A stretch of DNA of 64,000 nucleotides from Trichobilharzia szidati (GCA_944472155.2 OX235273.1:9273204-9337203); one strand, 5' to 3'. Counted from the first letter of the stretch, positions 44,811 to 56,560 are shown. Made by a program: numbers and translations. Notes: generated by a model from the letters alone, not told the origin.

Positions 44811-45315
44811 AATCAAAACAAGATTTTGAGCGAACAATTGTTTTTGATAACTTCTTCTTCAGGCTCTACAGTTATAAATAAATCCATGAATAATAGGGTA
44901 CATATAGCCAATAAAGGCAAATGAAATGTGCGTCGGTGGCACAGTGGTTAGTACTCTCGTCGACCATGCACATGGTCCGGGATTCGATCCCCTGCCAGCG
45001 CACACCCGATATCTATGGTCGGCCTGCAAAATTGGGCTACCGATATCACATGCTGAAAATTCCATACTTGTACCAAAAATACGGTGTGGAATCAAACTAT
45101 AATAAATAAATAAATAATGAAAATAATATCAGGAACCGTATTGGGGTGCATGTGTAAGTTGAGATGATAGTCCATTAGTTAACATAATCAATCAAATGTG
45201 TATAGGGCGCATAGTCAGAAAAATGTGATGAAGTGCGAGTGAACAATTGGGTGATATAGTGCTGTTTATAGTCAACAGAATACAAGTGTCATTGGGGTGA
45301 GAGAAATGCGATAGA

Positions 45316-45346
<31 letters not shown>

Positions 45347-46219
45347 GGTCGTACCCAAAGGAATTTATCTTTACGCACTCGTGAACATATCCCGGTCTGG
45401 CTTGGGAAAAGAGCGACCACATCATTAAATAGTGCAATTCTGGCTCATCTAGTGGACAGCGAACACAGCACCAAAGTAGAAGAGTCATTCACAGTTGTGT
45501 ATCGAGTACCAAACAATCTCCCCAAAGGCACACGATTACGCCTCCTAGCCATAGCTGAGGCTTTAGAGTTTAATAGAGAAAGACCAGACTTATGTGTACA
45601 GAAAAAACTTATTCACTCCCTCTGTCTACCCTGGCCCACTATAAGGTCACCAGGATCATAATTTTCCGTATTATTATTACCATTATTATCATTTTGTGAT
45701 ATCATGTATTTATTATCCATTTCTCCACCCAGTTTATTTCACCTCATTGTTACCCTTAATTTTGTCAACCTTTGTGATTTTACACTAAGCCTACCAACTC
45801 TGTAACATCTTATTACAATTTACTATTTAGCCTCTTTATTTTATCATTAAACATTATCGGTCAGCCCTCACATTCAGTGTCCCCTTTGTTAATGTGTGTT
45901 TGTATATATTTTGTGACTATCGCATTTCTTTCACCCCAAAGACACTTGTATTCTGTTGACTATAAAACAGCACTATATCACCCAATTGTTCATTCACACT
46001 TCATCACATTTTTCTGACTATACACCCTATACACATTTGATTGATTATGTTAACTAATGGACTATCATCTCAACTTACACATGCACCCCAATACAGTTTC
46101 TGATATTATTTTAATTTGCCTTTATTGGCTATATGTACTCTATTATTCATGGATTTATAACTGTAGAGCCTGAAGAAGAAGTTATCGAAAACAATTGTTC
46201 GCTCAAAATCTTGTTTTGA
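44811..46219 (+). mobile_element. Penelope-like insertion with inverted arms and 12-bp target duplication
   Basis: Flanked by TTCCCTCTTTTA at 44799-44810 and 46220-46231. The left arm (44811 to about 45330, interrupted by a SINE-C) is the reverse complement of the right arm (about 45903-46219): ATCAAAACAAGATTTTGAG at the left end, its complement at the right. Between them is a plus-strand GIY-YIG domain beginning at the (TA)n run: YIGRTQRNL, RTREHIPVWL, LNSAILAHLVDSEH, VEESFTVVY, AIAEALEFNRERPDLCVQ, and a stop near 45659, all in one open frame from about 45341. RT and linker are absent. Both arms carry CTGAAGAAG...ATCGAAAAC. Confidence 0.88.
44928..45115 (+). mobile_element. SINE-C nested in the Penelope arm
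   Basis: Full copy: GTGCGTCGGTGGCACAGTGG head, CATGCACATGG, GATTCGATCCC B box, ending in (AATA)n. AATGAAA at 44920-44926 and 45116-45122 is the likely target duplication. Comparison with the uninterrupted right arm confirms the insertion. Confidence 0.88.
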
Positions 46220-46234
46220 TTCCCTCTTTTAGTT

Positions 46235-46345
46235 TGAGCATATCGTCAGGTATAAGATTGAGCGGCCAGGAATCGTACCTGGATCTTTGGCGTGTGTGTG
46301 TTAGCGATTATTCTACCACTGGACCTCCAACGAACTTAAGTGATG
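46235..46345 (-). mobile_element. tRNA-like SINE fragment
   Basis: Minus-strand TTGGAGGTCCAGTGGTAGAA and CCAGGTACGATTCCTGG: a tRNA-like head. Confidence 0.4.
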
Positions 46346-46484
46346 TAATCAATCTATCCTGAAGACTCTTTTTTATTTAAAATATTGTTCCATGTATATG
46401 TAGTCAGCAGCATGAAACGAATTTCTCTCAGTGTCGACAGTTGTATAAGCTTTGTATAAACATCTTGGACCATTTATACCCCTA

Positions 46485-46975
46485 AGTATTATTATTATTC
46501 CCCGTAGGTTCAGACTGGAACATAGGACTTCAACAGAATATCTCCATCCTACCCCATTCTCTGTAATCTTCTTTATCTGCTTCCACGACTGCCAGTAAGC
46601 TCTCATCATCTTCTTCTCTCCTAACGATACCCTACACGTCACCCTTGGACCTATTCCCAACTCGTCGTCTTCCTTTCGTGATATCACTCAGTGATATCCT
46701 CAGCGTGTGTCCTATCGGTTTCCATTTTTTTCAAAGTGTTTGTAGGGCGATGCGGCCTTGGTTTGTTGGCTGTCTGGGAGAATTTCTTGTCCCCTTCTGA
46801 TCTTGAGTATCGAGCCAGTGAAGACAACTACTGAGAAGAGTTCGAAGTTCGGTGGGAATGTTTTCGTGAACCAAACCGAATAACAGAAAAAAACGACGTG
46901 ACTTGATATTAGTGAAGAAAATCCGAATTTATGCTGAGCGCAGCTGACTTCCACACTGATTTCGCCTAGTTCACA
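46485..46975 (-). mobile_element. RTE-like 3' fragment
   Basis: Minus-strand C-terminus (RVTCRVSLGEKKMM, WRYSVEVLCSS) with TTATTATTATT tail at 46490. Decayed. Confidence 0.65.
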
Positions 46976-47009
46976 AGCCGGTCCTAATGCCATCAAAAAA
47001 GAGAGAAAT

Positions 47010-47118
47010 TTGGACGTATGGGTAGCGACTCTATCTGGAGCCGACTGAGTACTGATTAAGAGTCTGTAACTCGGGAAAAAACAGCTTCCCAGTACTCCCT
47101 GCTGGTTTTCAATGGTTC
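47010..47118 (+). mobile_element. SINE-A fragment upstream of Dlx exon 4
   Basis: GAGTACTGATTAAGAGTC...AAAACAGCTTCCCAGTACTCC: stem I is kept, but the core (TTAAGAG, AAAAAC) is broken. Confidence 0.55.
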
Positions 47119-47203
47119 TCTAACCCACAAAATTGATGAATTTATATTTTCATCATTCAGTAATTTCTTTTCTTTTTATCGTTGTTTTTGATTTTCTTTT
47201 TAG

Positions 47204-48418
47204 AATTTCTATGAAGACTGTCATCATGATATGCTGATGAAAAATTTACCGTGTGAAACAGATTTCATGCATTCAGATGACCTCCCCATAGATTCATCAT
47301 CAGGTTTTGAAAATAGTAATTCCAACAGTCCAATTATTAAATCAGTAGTTAGTATTAGTAGTAGTAATTCACCGGAAAATACTATCCATCATAAACATTG
47401 TTTCATGAAATCTGATTTACAAGCCTCATGTGAATTGAGACAAGATACCGAAGTGACTATGACTTCAAATCATCATCACCCGACATGGCGTACAAATATT
47501 AAAGATTATTATGCAATGCCTACAGACAGTCACCATTTGGGTCAGAATCCAGCAAAATTGAACGCATTCAGCAGAAATGATGAGCAAATAAGTCAAAATT
47601 TTCATTCAATCGATTGTAATGAAACACTGGGGGTAGATAATTTATCAAAATCTGATCATTATTGGACAAAATCTTTGTTTGAATCATCTAATTATTGTTT
47701 ACCAATGGCGGATAGATTGAATTCATGCGCACATTTCAATCCAAAAGTATACTCTACACCAAAATGTGATAATCATAGTAATACTAATGAGGAATATAAT
47801 AATACTAATGGTGATCCGAATGACGATAGTGGTGCTGACCAAAACGACTGTGAATGTGATACCAACGGCAGCAAAAATGTGAATGTTCACAGTTTGTGCC
47901 ATTTTAATAAATGCCTCAACGATAATCACTGTTATTTACATCAAAACATCAATGCTAGTGAGATAAAGAATTCTGGACTGGTCTACACCAAACCTATATC
48001 ATCACCATGTTTGACAACATCCATAGCCTATCCATATCAAGGATGGAGAAAATATCGACTGGGTAGTGATTCTGTCCAATCAGTTTATCCTGAAAATTTG
48101 AGTAACTCTCTTAAATTACCACAGGAGTTATTCCCCTCAACTGTCTATCCTTCTTATTCCTCGGACAATTTGTCTCAATCCATTACGTTGCCACAACAAA
48201 CAGTATTATGGTCTACTGAAATACATGAAAAATCCCCAACAGATCTTATTAATAATGCTACAACTAATATGAACCCATTTGATGGAATCTATGAGTGTTC
48301 AGCTGAAAATGAACCACAATTCCCTGATCCATGTGATGAACAAGCAATTAATCAAGTGTTAATCCCTACAACAACAACAGCACTGGCAACATCAGCATTT
48401 GGCTCATCTACAATGTGA
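47204..48418 (+). CDS. Dlx: Dlx exon 4 (C-terminal region and stop)
   Basis: Encodes residues 771-1174 and the TGA at 48416-48418. The acceptor is a T-rich tract ending TTTTTAG at 47203; the frame is phase 0 and open from the first base, whereas the first internal ATG is only at 47231. The sequence is Ser/Asn/His-rich with many Tyr and Trp residues, including HHPTWR and YPYQGWRKYR, which may be remnants of Trp-containing activation motifs C-terminal to Dlx homeodomains (inference). No other domain is visible. A degraded SINE-A lies about 90 bp upstream of the acceptor. Confidence 0.9.
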   Translation, partial: NFYEDCHHDMLMKNLPCETDFMHSDDLPIDSSSGFENSNSNSPIIKSVVSISSSNSPENTIHHKHCFMKSDLQASCELRQDTEVTMTSNHHHPTWRTNIKDYYAMPTDSHHLGQNPAKLNAFSRNDEQISQNFHSIDCNETLGVDNLSKSDHYWTKSLFESSNYCLPMADRLNSCAHFNPKVYSTPKCDNHSNTNEEYNNTNGDPNDDSGADQNDCECDTNGSKNVNVHSLCHFNKCLNDNHCYLHQNINASEIKNSGLVYTKPISSPCLTTSIAYPYQGWRKYRLGSDSVQSVYPENLSNSLKLPQELFPSTVYPSYSSDNLSQSITLPQQTVLWSTEIHEKSPTDLINNATTNMNPFDGIYECSAENEPQFPDPCDEQAINQVLIPTTTTALATSAFGSSTM

Positions 48419-49191
48419 AATAAAGTCGAATCTCATTTCAGCATATTCCTAAGCTGTTATCAAAATCTCATAAAAATGTGTATGAATTCCATGTTGTAAA
48501 TTTGAAAAAAAAAAAAACAAACATACCACAGTACTCTACTGATGAAGCTCACTGACAGAAGAAATTCCGTGGGAATTGCATATTTTAAACAAAATCAAGT
48601 GTAAAATTTCTACCTCTAAGAAAAAGTATAAATTACCTGTACAATATTGTACAACATTTAAAATACTGTTTTTAAAAAAAAGGATAATATAGCTTCATAA
48701 CTGACATGTATATTTTAAACAATTGCGTAAAATGCCATATACAATGAAATTAAAAAACTATTGGACACCATTGAACGAGCGGCGGAAAGTGCAAATTTAT
48801 TAATGGCGGCCTTTTTAATCATCGGCACTACTTAGAATATATTTGTTTTTAAGCACGTGGTGTTTTTGTGTTAAATCGTTAGAAAGTTGTGAGAAAAGAA
48901 TAAATTTGTAAACACAAATGAAAAAATATATATAGAGAAACATCTGTGATTTTTAATACAAAGGAAACACAGACGATGGACATTTTCTTTTTACAAAAAC
49001 AAATGGATCACATACAAAAATAGCGTTTATAGTTTTGGTTCCCATCTTTCTTTCTTGTTAAATAGTGAAGGTATCAATATTGTTTGCATTCTATCTGTAA
49101 TACTGTATTTCATCTCATTTCTTTTGTTTCTCCGATATAGACATACATTTAATAAAAATATCTATAAATATACTTCATGGAAAATAATAAA
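48419..49191 (+). other. Dlx 3' UTR and candidate poly(A) signals
   Basis: AT-rich DNA without ORFs follows the stop codon. AATAAA hexamers occur at 48419-48424 (too close to the stop to be likely), 48899-48904, 49151-49156 and 49186-49191. The 48899 and 49151 signals are the most plausible 3' ends. A PLE begins at the last hexamer. Confidence 0.5.
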
Positions 49192-50400
49192 GGATTTTGT
49201 ATTTCCCAATGAATGAATGAAAAACAAAACGATATTGCTGGTTTTACTGACGTTTCGCCATTTAATGCTGTTGCTAATAGCTTTATCAAAGTATTATTAA
49301 ACCAGAATTTACAAAATCTCAGCATATATATAACAAACAGTTAGGGGGTGAGAAAATAGACATAGGTCAAGTTAAAGGGACATATTGAAAGTCAAATAGC
49401 GATGAAGATCACTAAACCAAATAACAAAAGTAATAGTACGTCTATTATGATACCAAAATAAAGTTTACTAACTTGATCATCGTTCGTCAGTCTGGGGGCA
49501 TTTTCGCGTTGTCAAGTTGGCCAATTGGTAAAGATAACAAAATCAAGTGTAGATTGTTGATTTAACCAGTGTTTAAAATTATAAAGGCAGTGTGTATTTA
49601 CATAGTGAACTTGCTTATCACATTCGTGTTGATTTTGTCATTTCATGGGGCGGGGAGGGGTGTTGTAACCAGGTTAAATTCTGTTTTAGTCCATCATTCG
49701 TATTCGGAAAATTCGGATTCCATTTGACATGAAGTGCTTCTGATGATATTAGACGCTCTTTGTGATTTCTGAAATGCTTTTCTGGATGATGATTTCAATA
49801 TTGTCAAAATCAGTTTTGTGACCTGAATCCATAGCATGTAGACCTATGGCTGATGATTTCTCAAGTTTTTCCAGTTCAATTGGATTTCTTGGTGGTCGAT
49901 CAGATGCTCTACGGTGTTCATTTTTTCTGATTTTGATTTCTCGAGATGTTTATCCAATTGTATATTGCATCACTTTCCAAGCAAGCATTTTATTTTATAG
50001 ACACAATTAGATAGAGAATCGTTAGGGATTTGATCTTTTATATGGACAACGCTGTTTCGTGGTGTGTCTGATGTTTTGAAGAAAACTCGAATATCGAGCT
50101 TATTGAGTACTCTTCTGATATCGTCTGACGTCTCCTCTGTATATGGAATGACAACTGTTGAGATCCATGTTTTCGGAATACGTTTTCACCCATACTTAAT
50201 GTCAGTGTTGATTTTGTTGATGAAGTTCCTTGGGTAGTTGTTTTGCTTGAGAGTTTCAGTAATGTTTGATATTTCTTCTTCTTTTCCTTTTTTCTCATTC
50301 GTTAACATCAGAGAGTGTGCTCGTCTAAGAAACTTTTGAATTCCATTCAGATATGGAAATAAGAAGAAACAGTTCGGTGAAGAGTCTCTTTTCAAGGGAA
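49190..50400 (-). mobile_element. Penelope-like element, linker to 3' end
   Basis: Minus strand: RRAHSLMLTNEKKGKEEEISNITETLKQNNYPRNFINKI (linker, about 50320-50200), VVIPYTEETSDDIRR-type segment (about 50160-50100), then decayed GIY-YIG sequence and the long 3' region ending at 49190. Closely related to the 3.5-5.5 kb copy. 5'-truncated near 50400. Confidence 0.8.
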
Positions 50401-50496
50401 TTCATTAATTTAACTATACAAACTCAGTTATAACTCTCAGTTTGTGTTGTGTGTGTATCTGCACAGTCAGCATATTCAATGGGCAATAGATTGTAA

Positions 50497-51070
50497 TTTG
50501 GTTAGTTACCAGAGATCCTCGTTGCTAATCCTCTCTGGTTATCTGGTCTCTATTATGGAACAAAGTGGATAGCTGTTTATAAAAATCCACAGGAGGCTTT
50601 CTGAAATGTTTTTCCTGATACAAAAGCCTCTGAATCATACGAAAATAATAACTTGACATGGGTGTTGAAAATCTGAATTTTGTTCTCTGTTCTGATTGCA
50701 GTAAATTTCCACACTGGTTTCCGACTAAATGACGTCTGTCTTGATTTTAAGTCCTGGTTGGCTTTAACATCGTTATCCATGCCGACTGACTGTGGTTGAA
50801 AGGATGTCGCCAAGGTAAGTGAAATAAGTGACCCTGTTCAAATAATACCCGTTGATGGTAATAATCGCTTGTTGTTGGTTGGTTATCTTCATCCCCTCCG
50901 TCTTCCCTATGTTCACTATAAATCCTGTCCTTACTGCCTACCTCTTCTACCGACTTGTTGGTCTTGAAGTTCCTGTGACAATACATAAAAATCATTCGCG
51001 GAGTCCAGATCTTTTAGAGTCTTCTAAACGGCCCACTTTATTCCCACCTATTCTCTCTGTGTGACCTACA
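50497..51070 (-). mobile_element. RTE-like internal fragment
   Basis: Minus-strand, decayed: IFNTHVKLLFSYDSEAF (about 50680-50630), GHLFHL segment and VNIEKTEG-type segment. Lacks its 3' end. Confidence 0.7.
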
Positions 51071-51179
51071 GCAAGACCCAGTGCACAATAATCATTTGTA
51101 CTTAGTGAACAGTGCTCAGAAATTTACGATTATATAGCGTTTACACAGCCAGTTCAAGTTTGAACAAAGTAAGTGTATG

Positions 51180-52490
51180 TATGTGGACTTGTTCCAGGAG
51201 GAACAAGTCATGCATCGATCAAATCGCAAATCTACGGATCATCATTGAACAGACCTCGGAATGGCAGTCAGCTCTCTACCTCACTCCACTTCATCGACTT
51301 CGAAAAGGTCCTCGATAGTGCAGCATCAATCGACAGGTGATTTGGAAACTACTTCGCTACTACCAATGGGTGCCACCAACAATTATACACCTCAACCATC
51401 CAACAGTTGTACGACAATGCTGCATGTCAAGTAATCCACAACCGGAAACTCACGGAATCCTTTGAAGAAGTGAAGACGGGAGTAAGACAAGCTGGCTGTC
51501 TAAAGTCTCCAATGATTTTCCTGATTGAGAACGGTAGAACGGCAGGCGACGAGGAGACAGGCATAAAATGGACCCACACAAAATCCTTGGAGGATCTGGA
51601 TTTCGTCGATGATGATATATGTGTGATTTCCCACAAACTGGAAGATATGCAAGTGAAAAACAACAAGTTGGCAGAAGAAACATCAAAGATAGGAGTTCAC
51701 TTCAGGTGAACATAGAGAAAACAGATGTGGTGATGAAGATTCCTGGCCAACAGCAACAGCAACAACAACAGACAAGAATCAGCCAGTATAAATGGGAGAA
51801 ACTAAATCTGAAAGAAGCGACCTCCTCTACGTACCTACCAACCCAGGAAGCATGGTTTCAACTACAGGCGGATGGAACTGATAAGGATATCAAAGAAGCG
51901 AGGATCGAGAAAGCAAGGAAAGCTTTCATTACTCTCACCAAGTCTGTATGGAGATCAACAGCACTCAGAATGAAAAATAACATCTGGATTTTCAATTCCA
52001 ATGTAAAGTCAGTCAGTGCTACTCCCCACGGATCAGAGACTTGGCGCCGCGCCGGGTCACGAAGGGCACTTCGAAAAAAACTGCAGACCTTCATCAACAG
52101 CTGTCTTCTCTCAATACCACTCAATACCAGATGGCCGGCCAGAAAAGATCAGCAATAGGGATCTCTAGGAATGAACGAACCATCCTAGTAGGAACCGATT
52201 GTGCAAGAAATATGCAGGAAGAAATCGAGTTAGGTGGAGTGGCCATACTCTGAGAAAACGAATTATCAAGTGACGTCACACGCCAGTCCATCGCTGGTGT
52301 GGGAAACGGCGGGTTGGTCGTCAGTGCGAGGATGACATGGAGGAGGAGGAGGATATGTAAAGAGGAGATGAAAGCATGTGAGCAGACTTGAAGCCAGGCG
52401 AAAATGTTGGCAGAGAACCGAACGCCATCGAGACGAGCAGCTGTAGCCCTATGTTCCTCTAGGAACTAAGGAAACAATAATAATAATAAA
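51180..52490 (+). mobile_element. RTE-like retrotransposon, RT and C-terminus
   Basis: Plus strand: RRNKSCIDQIANLRIIIEQ (about 51210-51260), LHFIDFEKVLDS, LTESFEEVKTGVRQAGC, LEDLDFVDDDICVISHKLEDMQ (FADD changed to FVDD plus an extra D), then C-terminus and GGAACTAAGGAAACAATAA end. Frameshifted. Confidence 0.85.
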
Positions 52491-53010
52491 TGTATGGATA
52501 CAATCGTCGAGGAGTTGCGTAATAAAGACGAGAGGTATGTAAGATGCTGAGTGACTTATAAATTAATTAACAATATACTGAGTTCAACTCAAATCATAGA
52601 GAAAACAGACGAGTAAAATTACACTATATCAAAGGAGGAAGGTGAGGTTAAAACCAAAAGATTACGTAGTCAAATGAAAAAGAGAATAAAGACAACCAGT
52701 TACGTGGATAGGCAAGGAAAGACTGATAACTGCTTCTTTCTGAACACACACATAAATCAGGTTTCAGGAGTTTGGTAGAGACTGTTGCTTCGGCAAACAG
52801 TGTTTTAGTGATGCTACTCTTTTTCTAGAGCTGAAACGTCGATTACCTTATTGTTATATCATGAAAAAGGCAACAATCACGAGTTCACCTTTACACATTT
52901 AGAGGGAAATAGAAAAAAAATGAAATTGGTGCAAAATAATATGCTTCTATTTTATTTCTTCGATTCTCATCAGCTGCTTACAACCTGTTTAATATTCGTT
53001 AAAACAAGTT
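52490..53010 (-). mobile_element. Penelope tail and arm
   Basis: Minus-strand match to the 16.98-17.3 kb tail and to the arm at 17.4 kb (GCAGCTGATGAGAATCGAAG near 52975-52956). Confidence 0.55.
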
Positions 53011-53124
53011 ATATTACAATTCTAACATACATTTGGTCTATCAACATGAATCAGTCCTGTCATAAGGACTGAAGTAAGAAAGTCATACCAAAACAAAAAA
53101 TAAGGATAATAAGATAATCACTTG
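53011..53124. other. No feature seen
   Basis: Short spacer. Confidence 0.3.
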
Positions 53125-54125
53125 GCACATGTCAAGTGATCCACAACGGAAAACTCAGCGAAGCGTTTGGAGTAAACACAGGAGTCAGACAAGGGTGCTT
53201 ATTATCACCAATGATATTCCTAATTGTGGTGGACTGGATTATGCGTCAGACAGTGGGAAACGAGAAGACAGGGATATCCTGGACCGACCGACGTGAAGAA
53301 CCTAGAAGACCTGGATTTTGCGGATGATTTATGTTTGATGTCACACAAAATCGAAGACTTACAAGCGAAAACCGACAAACTGGTCGAAGGAGCAGCAAAG
53401 ACAGGACTCCAGGTGAACATAGACAAGACGGAGGTTATGAAAATAACCAACCAACAACAGCAGCAACATCCAGTGCCAATCACCATCAACGGGAGGGATT
53501 TGAAAGAGGTTACTTCTTTCACTTATCTGGGGAGCATTGTCTCAACCACAGGAGGAACGGACGAGGATGTCAAATCGAGACGAGAATCGGGAAGGCGAGA
53601 AACACATTCATCAACCTGAAACCAATCTGGAAATCTTCGTCACTCACCATCAACAACAAAATTCGGATTTTCAATACAAACGTGAAGTCAATTTTGCTTT
53701 ACGGATCAGAAACTTGGCGGGTCACCAAGAATATTTTCAACAGGTTGCAGACCTTTATCAACAACTGTCTTCGCTCCATACTGAAGATTAGATGGCCAGA
53801 AAGAATCACAAACAAGAAGCTATGGGAACAAACGAAACAGGAACCAATCGCCCAACAAATATGCAGGAGGAAGTGGAGATGGATTGGACACTCGCTGAGA
53901 AGGCCGTTGAGTGACATCGCGCGTCAAGCCCTCGAGTGGAACCCGAAAGGGAAGCGGCGAGTGGGACGTCCAAGGGTGACATGGAGGAGATCGTGTGAGG
54001 AGGAGATGAAACAGTATGGAATAACATGGACGCAAGTGAAAAGAACAGCAGAAGACAGAAGCAAGTGGAGACGTGCAGTTGAAGCCCTATGTTCCACTAG
54101 GAACCCAAGGGAACAATAATAATAT
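53125..54125 (+). mobile_element. RTE-like retrotransposon, best-preserved C-terminus
   Basis: Plus strand: HNGKLSEAFGVNTGVRQGCLLSPMIFLIVVDWIM (RT), then with frameshifts NLEDLDFADDLCLMSHKIEDLQ (catalytic FADD, about 53308-53350), VNIDKTEVMKITNQQQQ, INGRDLKEVTSFTYLGSIVS, NTNVKSILLYGSETW, then [54 protein letters not shown] and ALCSTRNPREQ, stop at 54117. This C-terminus is typical of the RTE clade. The element ends in (AAT)n. Not intact: at least two frame changes and 5' truncation. Confidence 0.88.
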
Positions 54126-56330
54126 AATAATAAGATAATCTTAAATTATTAGTACGTATATCCAGATTACCTGCTGATTCGAAGAAAAGCTGGCTACCTT
54201 GTCGCGTTACCAAAGAAGGGCAACCTACGCCTCTGTCTGCAAGAACTGGAGTGGAATAATGCTATTGTCGGTCCACACCAAGTAAAATACTAAATCATGT
54301 CATTCACTGGATGCAGACCTGCACCAGACCCATAGGAACAAGCTTGATTCAGGAAATGCAAATCAGCTGCATTGTCATCACAGAACAAAGCATAGACTGA
54401 CAGTCAACTCTGCCTCTACCTCAACTTTATTGACTTCGAGAAAACCTTCGACAGTGCAGCGTTGACTGAGAAGTAATTTGGAAACTGCTTGAACAGTACG
54501 GTGTGTAGTGCTTAAGTTTTTAACAACCTCATTCAACAATTGGCTATATGGCAATGTCATGGGTCAAGTGATTCAAAACGGAAAACTCAGTGAGGCGTTC
54601 GAATTGAATACAGGAGTGAGACAAGGCTGTCGACTATTATCGCCGATGATATTCTTAATTGTGGTGTACCGGATTATGTGCCAGACTGTGGGAAGCGAGG
54701 AGACAGGAGTGCACTGGACGACAGGTAAGAGGACCTTAGGAGATCTGAACTTTGCGCGTGGACGATTTATGTCTGATGTCACAGAGACTCGGCGACTTGC
54801 AAACGAAAACCAACAAACTGGTTTTTGACGCTGGGAGATGGGACTGCAGGTGAACATAGAGAAGACAGAGGTGATGAAGATAACTAACCAACAACAGCAG
54901 CAACATCCAGTGCCAATCACCATCAACGGGAGGGATTTGAAAGAGGTTACTTCTTTCACTTATCTGGGGAGCATTGTCTCAACCACAGGAGGAACGGACG
55001 AGGATGTCAAATCGAGACGAGAATCGGGAAGGCGAGAAACACATTCATCAACCTGAAACCAATCTGGAAATCTTCGTCACTCACCATCAACAACAAAATT
55101 CGGATTTTCAATACAAACGTGAAGTCAATTTTGCTTTACGGATCAGAAACTTGGCGGGTCACCAAGAATATTTTCAACAGGTTGCAGACCTTTATCAACA
55201 ACTGTCTTCGCTCCATACTGAAGATTAGATGGCCAGAAAGAATCACAAACAAGAAGCTATGGGAACAAACGAAACAGGAACCAATCGCCCAACAAATATG
55301 CAGGAGGAAGTGGAGATGGATTGGACACTCGCTGAGAAGGCCGTTGAGTGACATCGCGCGTCAAGCCCTCGAGTGGAACCCGAAAGGGAAGCGGCGAGTG
55401 GGACGTCCAAGGGTGACATGGAGGAGATCGTGTGAGGAGGAGATGAAACAGTATGGAATAACATGGACGCAAGTGAAAAGAACAGCAGAAGACAGAAGCA
55501 AGTGGAGACGTGCAGTTGAAGCCCTATGTTCCACTAGGAACCCAAGGGAACAATAATAATATAATAATAAGATAATCTTAAATTATTAGTACGTATATCC
55601 AGATTACCTGCTGATTCGAAGAAAAGCTGGCTACCTTGTCGCGTTACCAAAGAAGGGCAACCTACGCCTCTGTCTGCAAGAACTGGAGTGGAATAATGCT
55701 ATTGTCGGTCCACACCAAGTAAAATACTAAATCATGTCATTCACTGGATGCAGACCTGCACCAGACCCATAGGAACAAGCTTGATTCAGGAAATGCAAAT
55801 CAGCTGCATTGTCATCACAGAACAAAGCATAGACTGACAGTCAACTCTGCCTCTACCTCAACTTTATTGACTTCGAGAAAACCTTCGACAGTGCAGCGTT
55901 GACTGAGAAGTAATTTGGAAACTGCTTGAACAGTACGGTGTGTAGTGCTTAAGTTTTTAACAACCTCATTCAACAATTGGCTATATGGCAATGTCATGGG
56001 TCAAGTGATTCAAAACGGAAAACTCAGTGAGGCGTTCGAATTGAATACAGGAGTGAGACAAGGCTGTCGACTATTATCGCCGATGATATTCTTAATTGTG
56101 GTGTACCGGATTATGTGCCAGACTGTGGGAAGCGAGGAGACAGGAGTGCACTGGACGACAGGTAAGAGGACCTTAGGAGATCTGAACTTTGCGCGTGGAC
56201 GATTTATGTCTGATGTCACAGAGACTCGGCGACTTGCAAACGAAAACCAACAAACTGGTTTTTGACGCTGGGAGATGGGACTGCAGGTGAACATAGAGAA
56301 GACAGAGGTGATGAAGATAACTAACCAACA
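53449..56330 (+). repeat. Tandem duplication, 1437-bp unit
   Basis: 53449-54893 is repeated at 54886-56330 with the same translations in every frame compared. The copies overlap by AACCAACA. The break falls at the same codons (MKITNQ) of two neighbouring RTE copies. Confidence 0.85.
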
Positions 56331-56560
56331 CCTAAAGCAACAACAACCAGTACTAATCACCATCAACGGGAGAGATTTGATAGAGGTTACTTCCTTCATT
56401 TACTGGAGAGGGAGCACGGTTTTAACCAGAGACAGGCGGAAAGAATGAAGATGTGAAAGCCAGCCAACCAGAATCTTAAGGGCAAGATACGCCTTCGCCA
56501 ATCTGAAATCAGTTTGCAAATCTCTTGCTTCACTCACTCACCCTTTATTTACTCTTGCCA
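54170..56560 (+). mobile_element. RTE-like copies rearranged by the duplication
   Basis: 5' part of a second RTE (PKKGNLRLCLQ, LNFIDFEKTFDSAA, GKLSEAFELNTGVRQGCRLLSPMIFLIVVYRIM, LGDLNFARGRFMSDV with the FADD motif destroyed) followed at 54886 by the 3' part of the first RTE to 55560, then the same 5' part again (55607-56330), ending in the second element's own decayed 3' part at about 56560. Confidence 0.8.

Larger units (their letters stand above)
2886..48418 (+). other. Dlx: Distal-less (Dlx) homeobox gene, four coding exons
   Basis: This is the genomic span of the coding part of a Distal-less class homeobox gene, a DNA-binding transcription factor acting in the nucleus. The four exons join as 607 + 1571 + 132 + 1215 nt, which is 1174 codons plus a stop. 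Phases agree at every junction: exon 1 ends on the first base of a codon and exon 2 starts with two bases (together GGC, Gly 203), and the other two junctions are phase 0. All introns are GT-AG: 21.3 kb, 15.6 kb and 5.2 kb. The split between homeodomain positions 44 and 45 is the position I recall for Dlx genes. The protein is far longer than the roughly 250-350 residues usual in vertebrates or insects, because of Asn-, Ser- and His-rich low-complexity regions, as is common in schistosome regulators. Extra small exons inside the introns cannot be excluded. Confidence 0.88.

Noticed and set aside
53806..54035. Overlapping open frames on the minus strand of the RTE C-terminus (also at 55243-55472)
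   Set aside because: They are antisense to the well-supported RTE coding sequence and merely duplicate with it.
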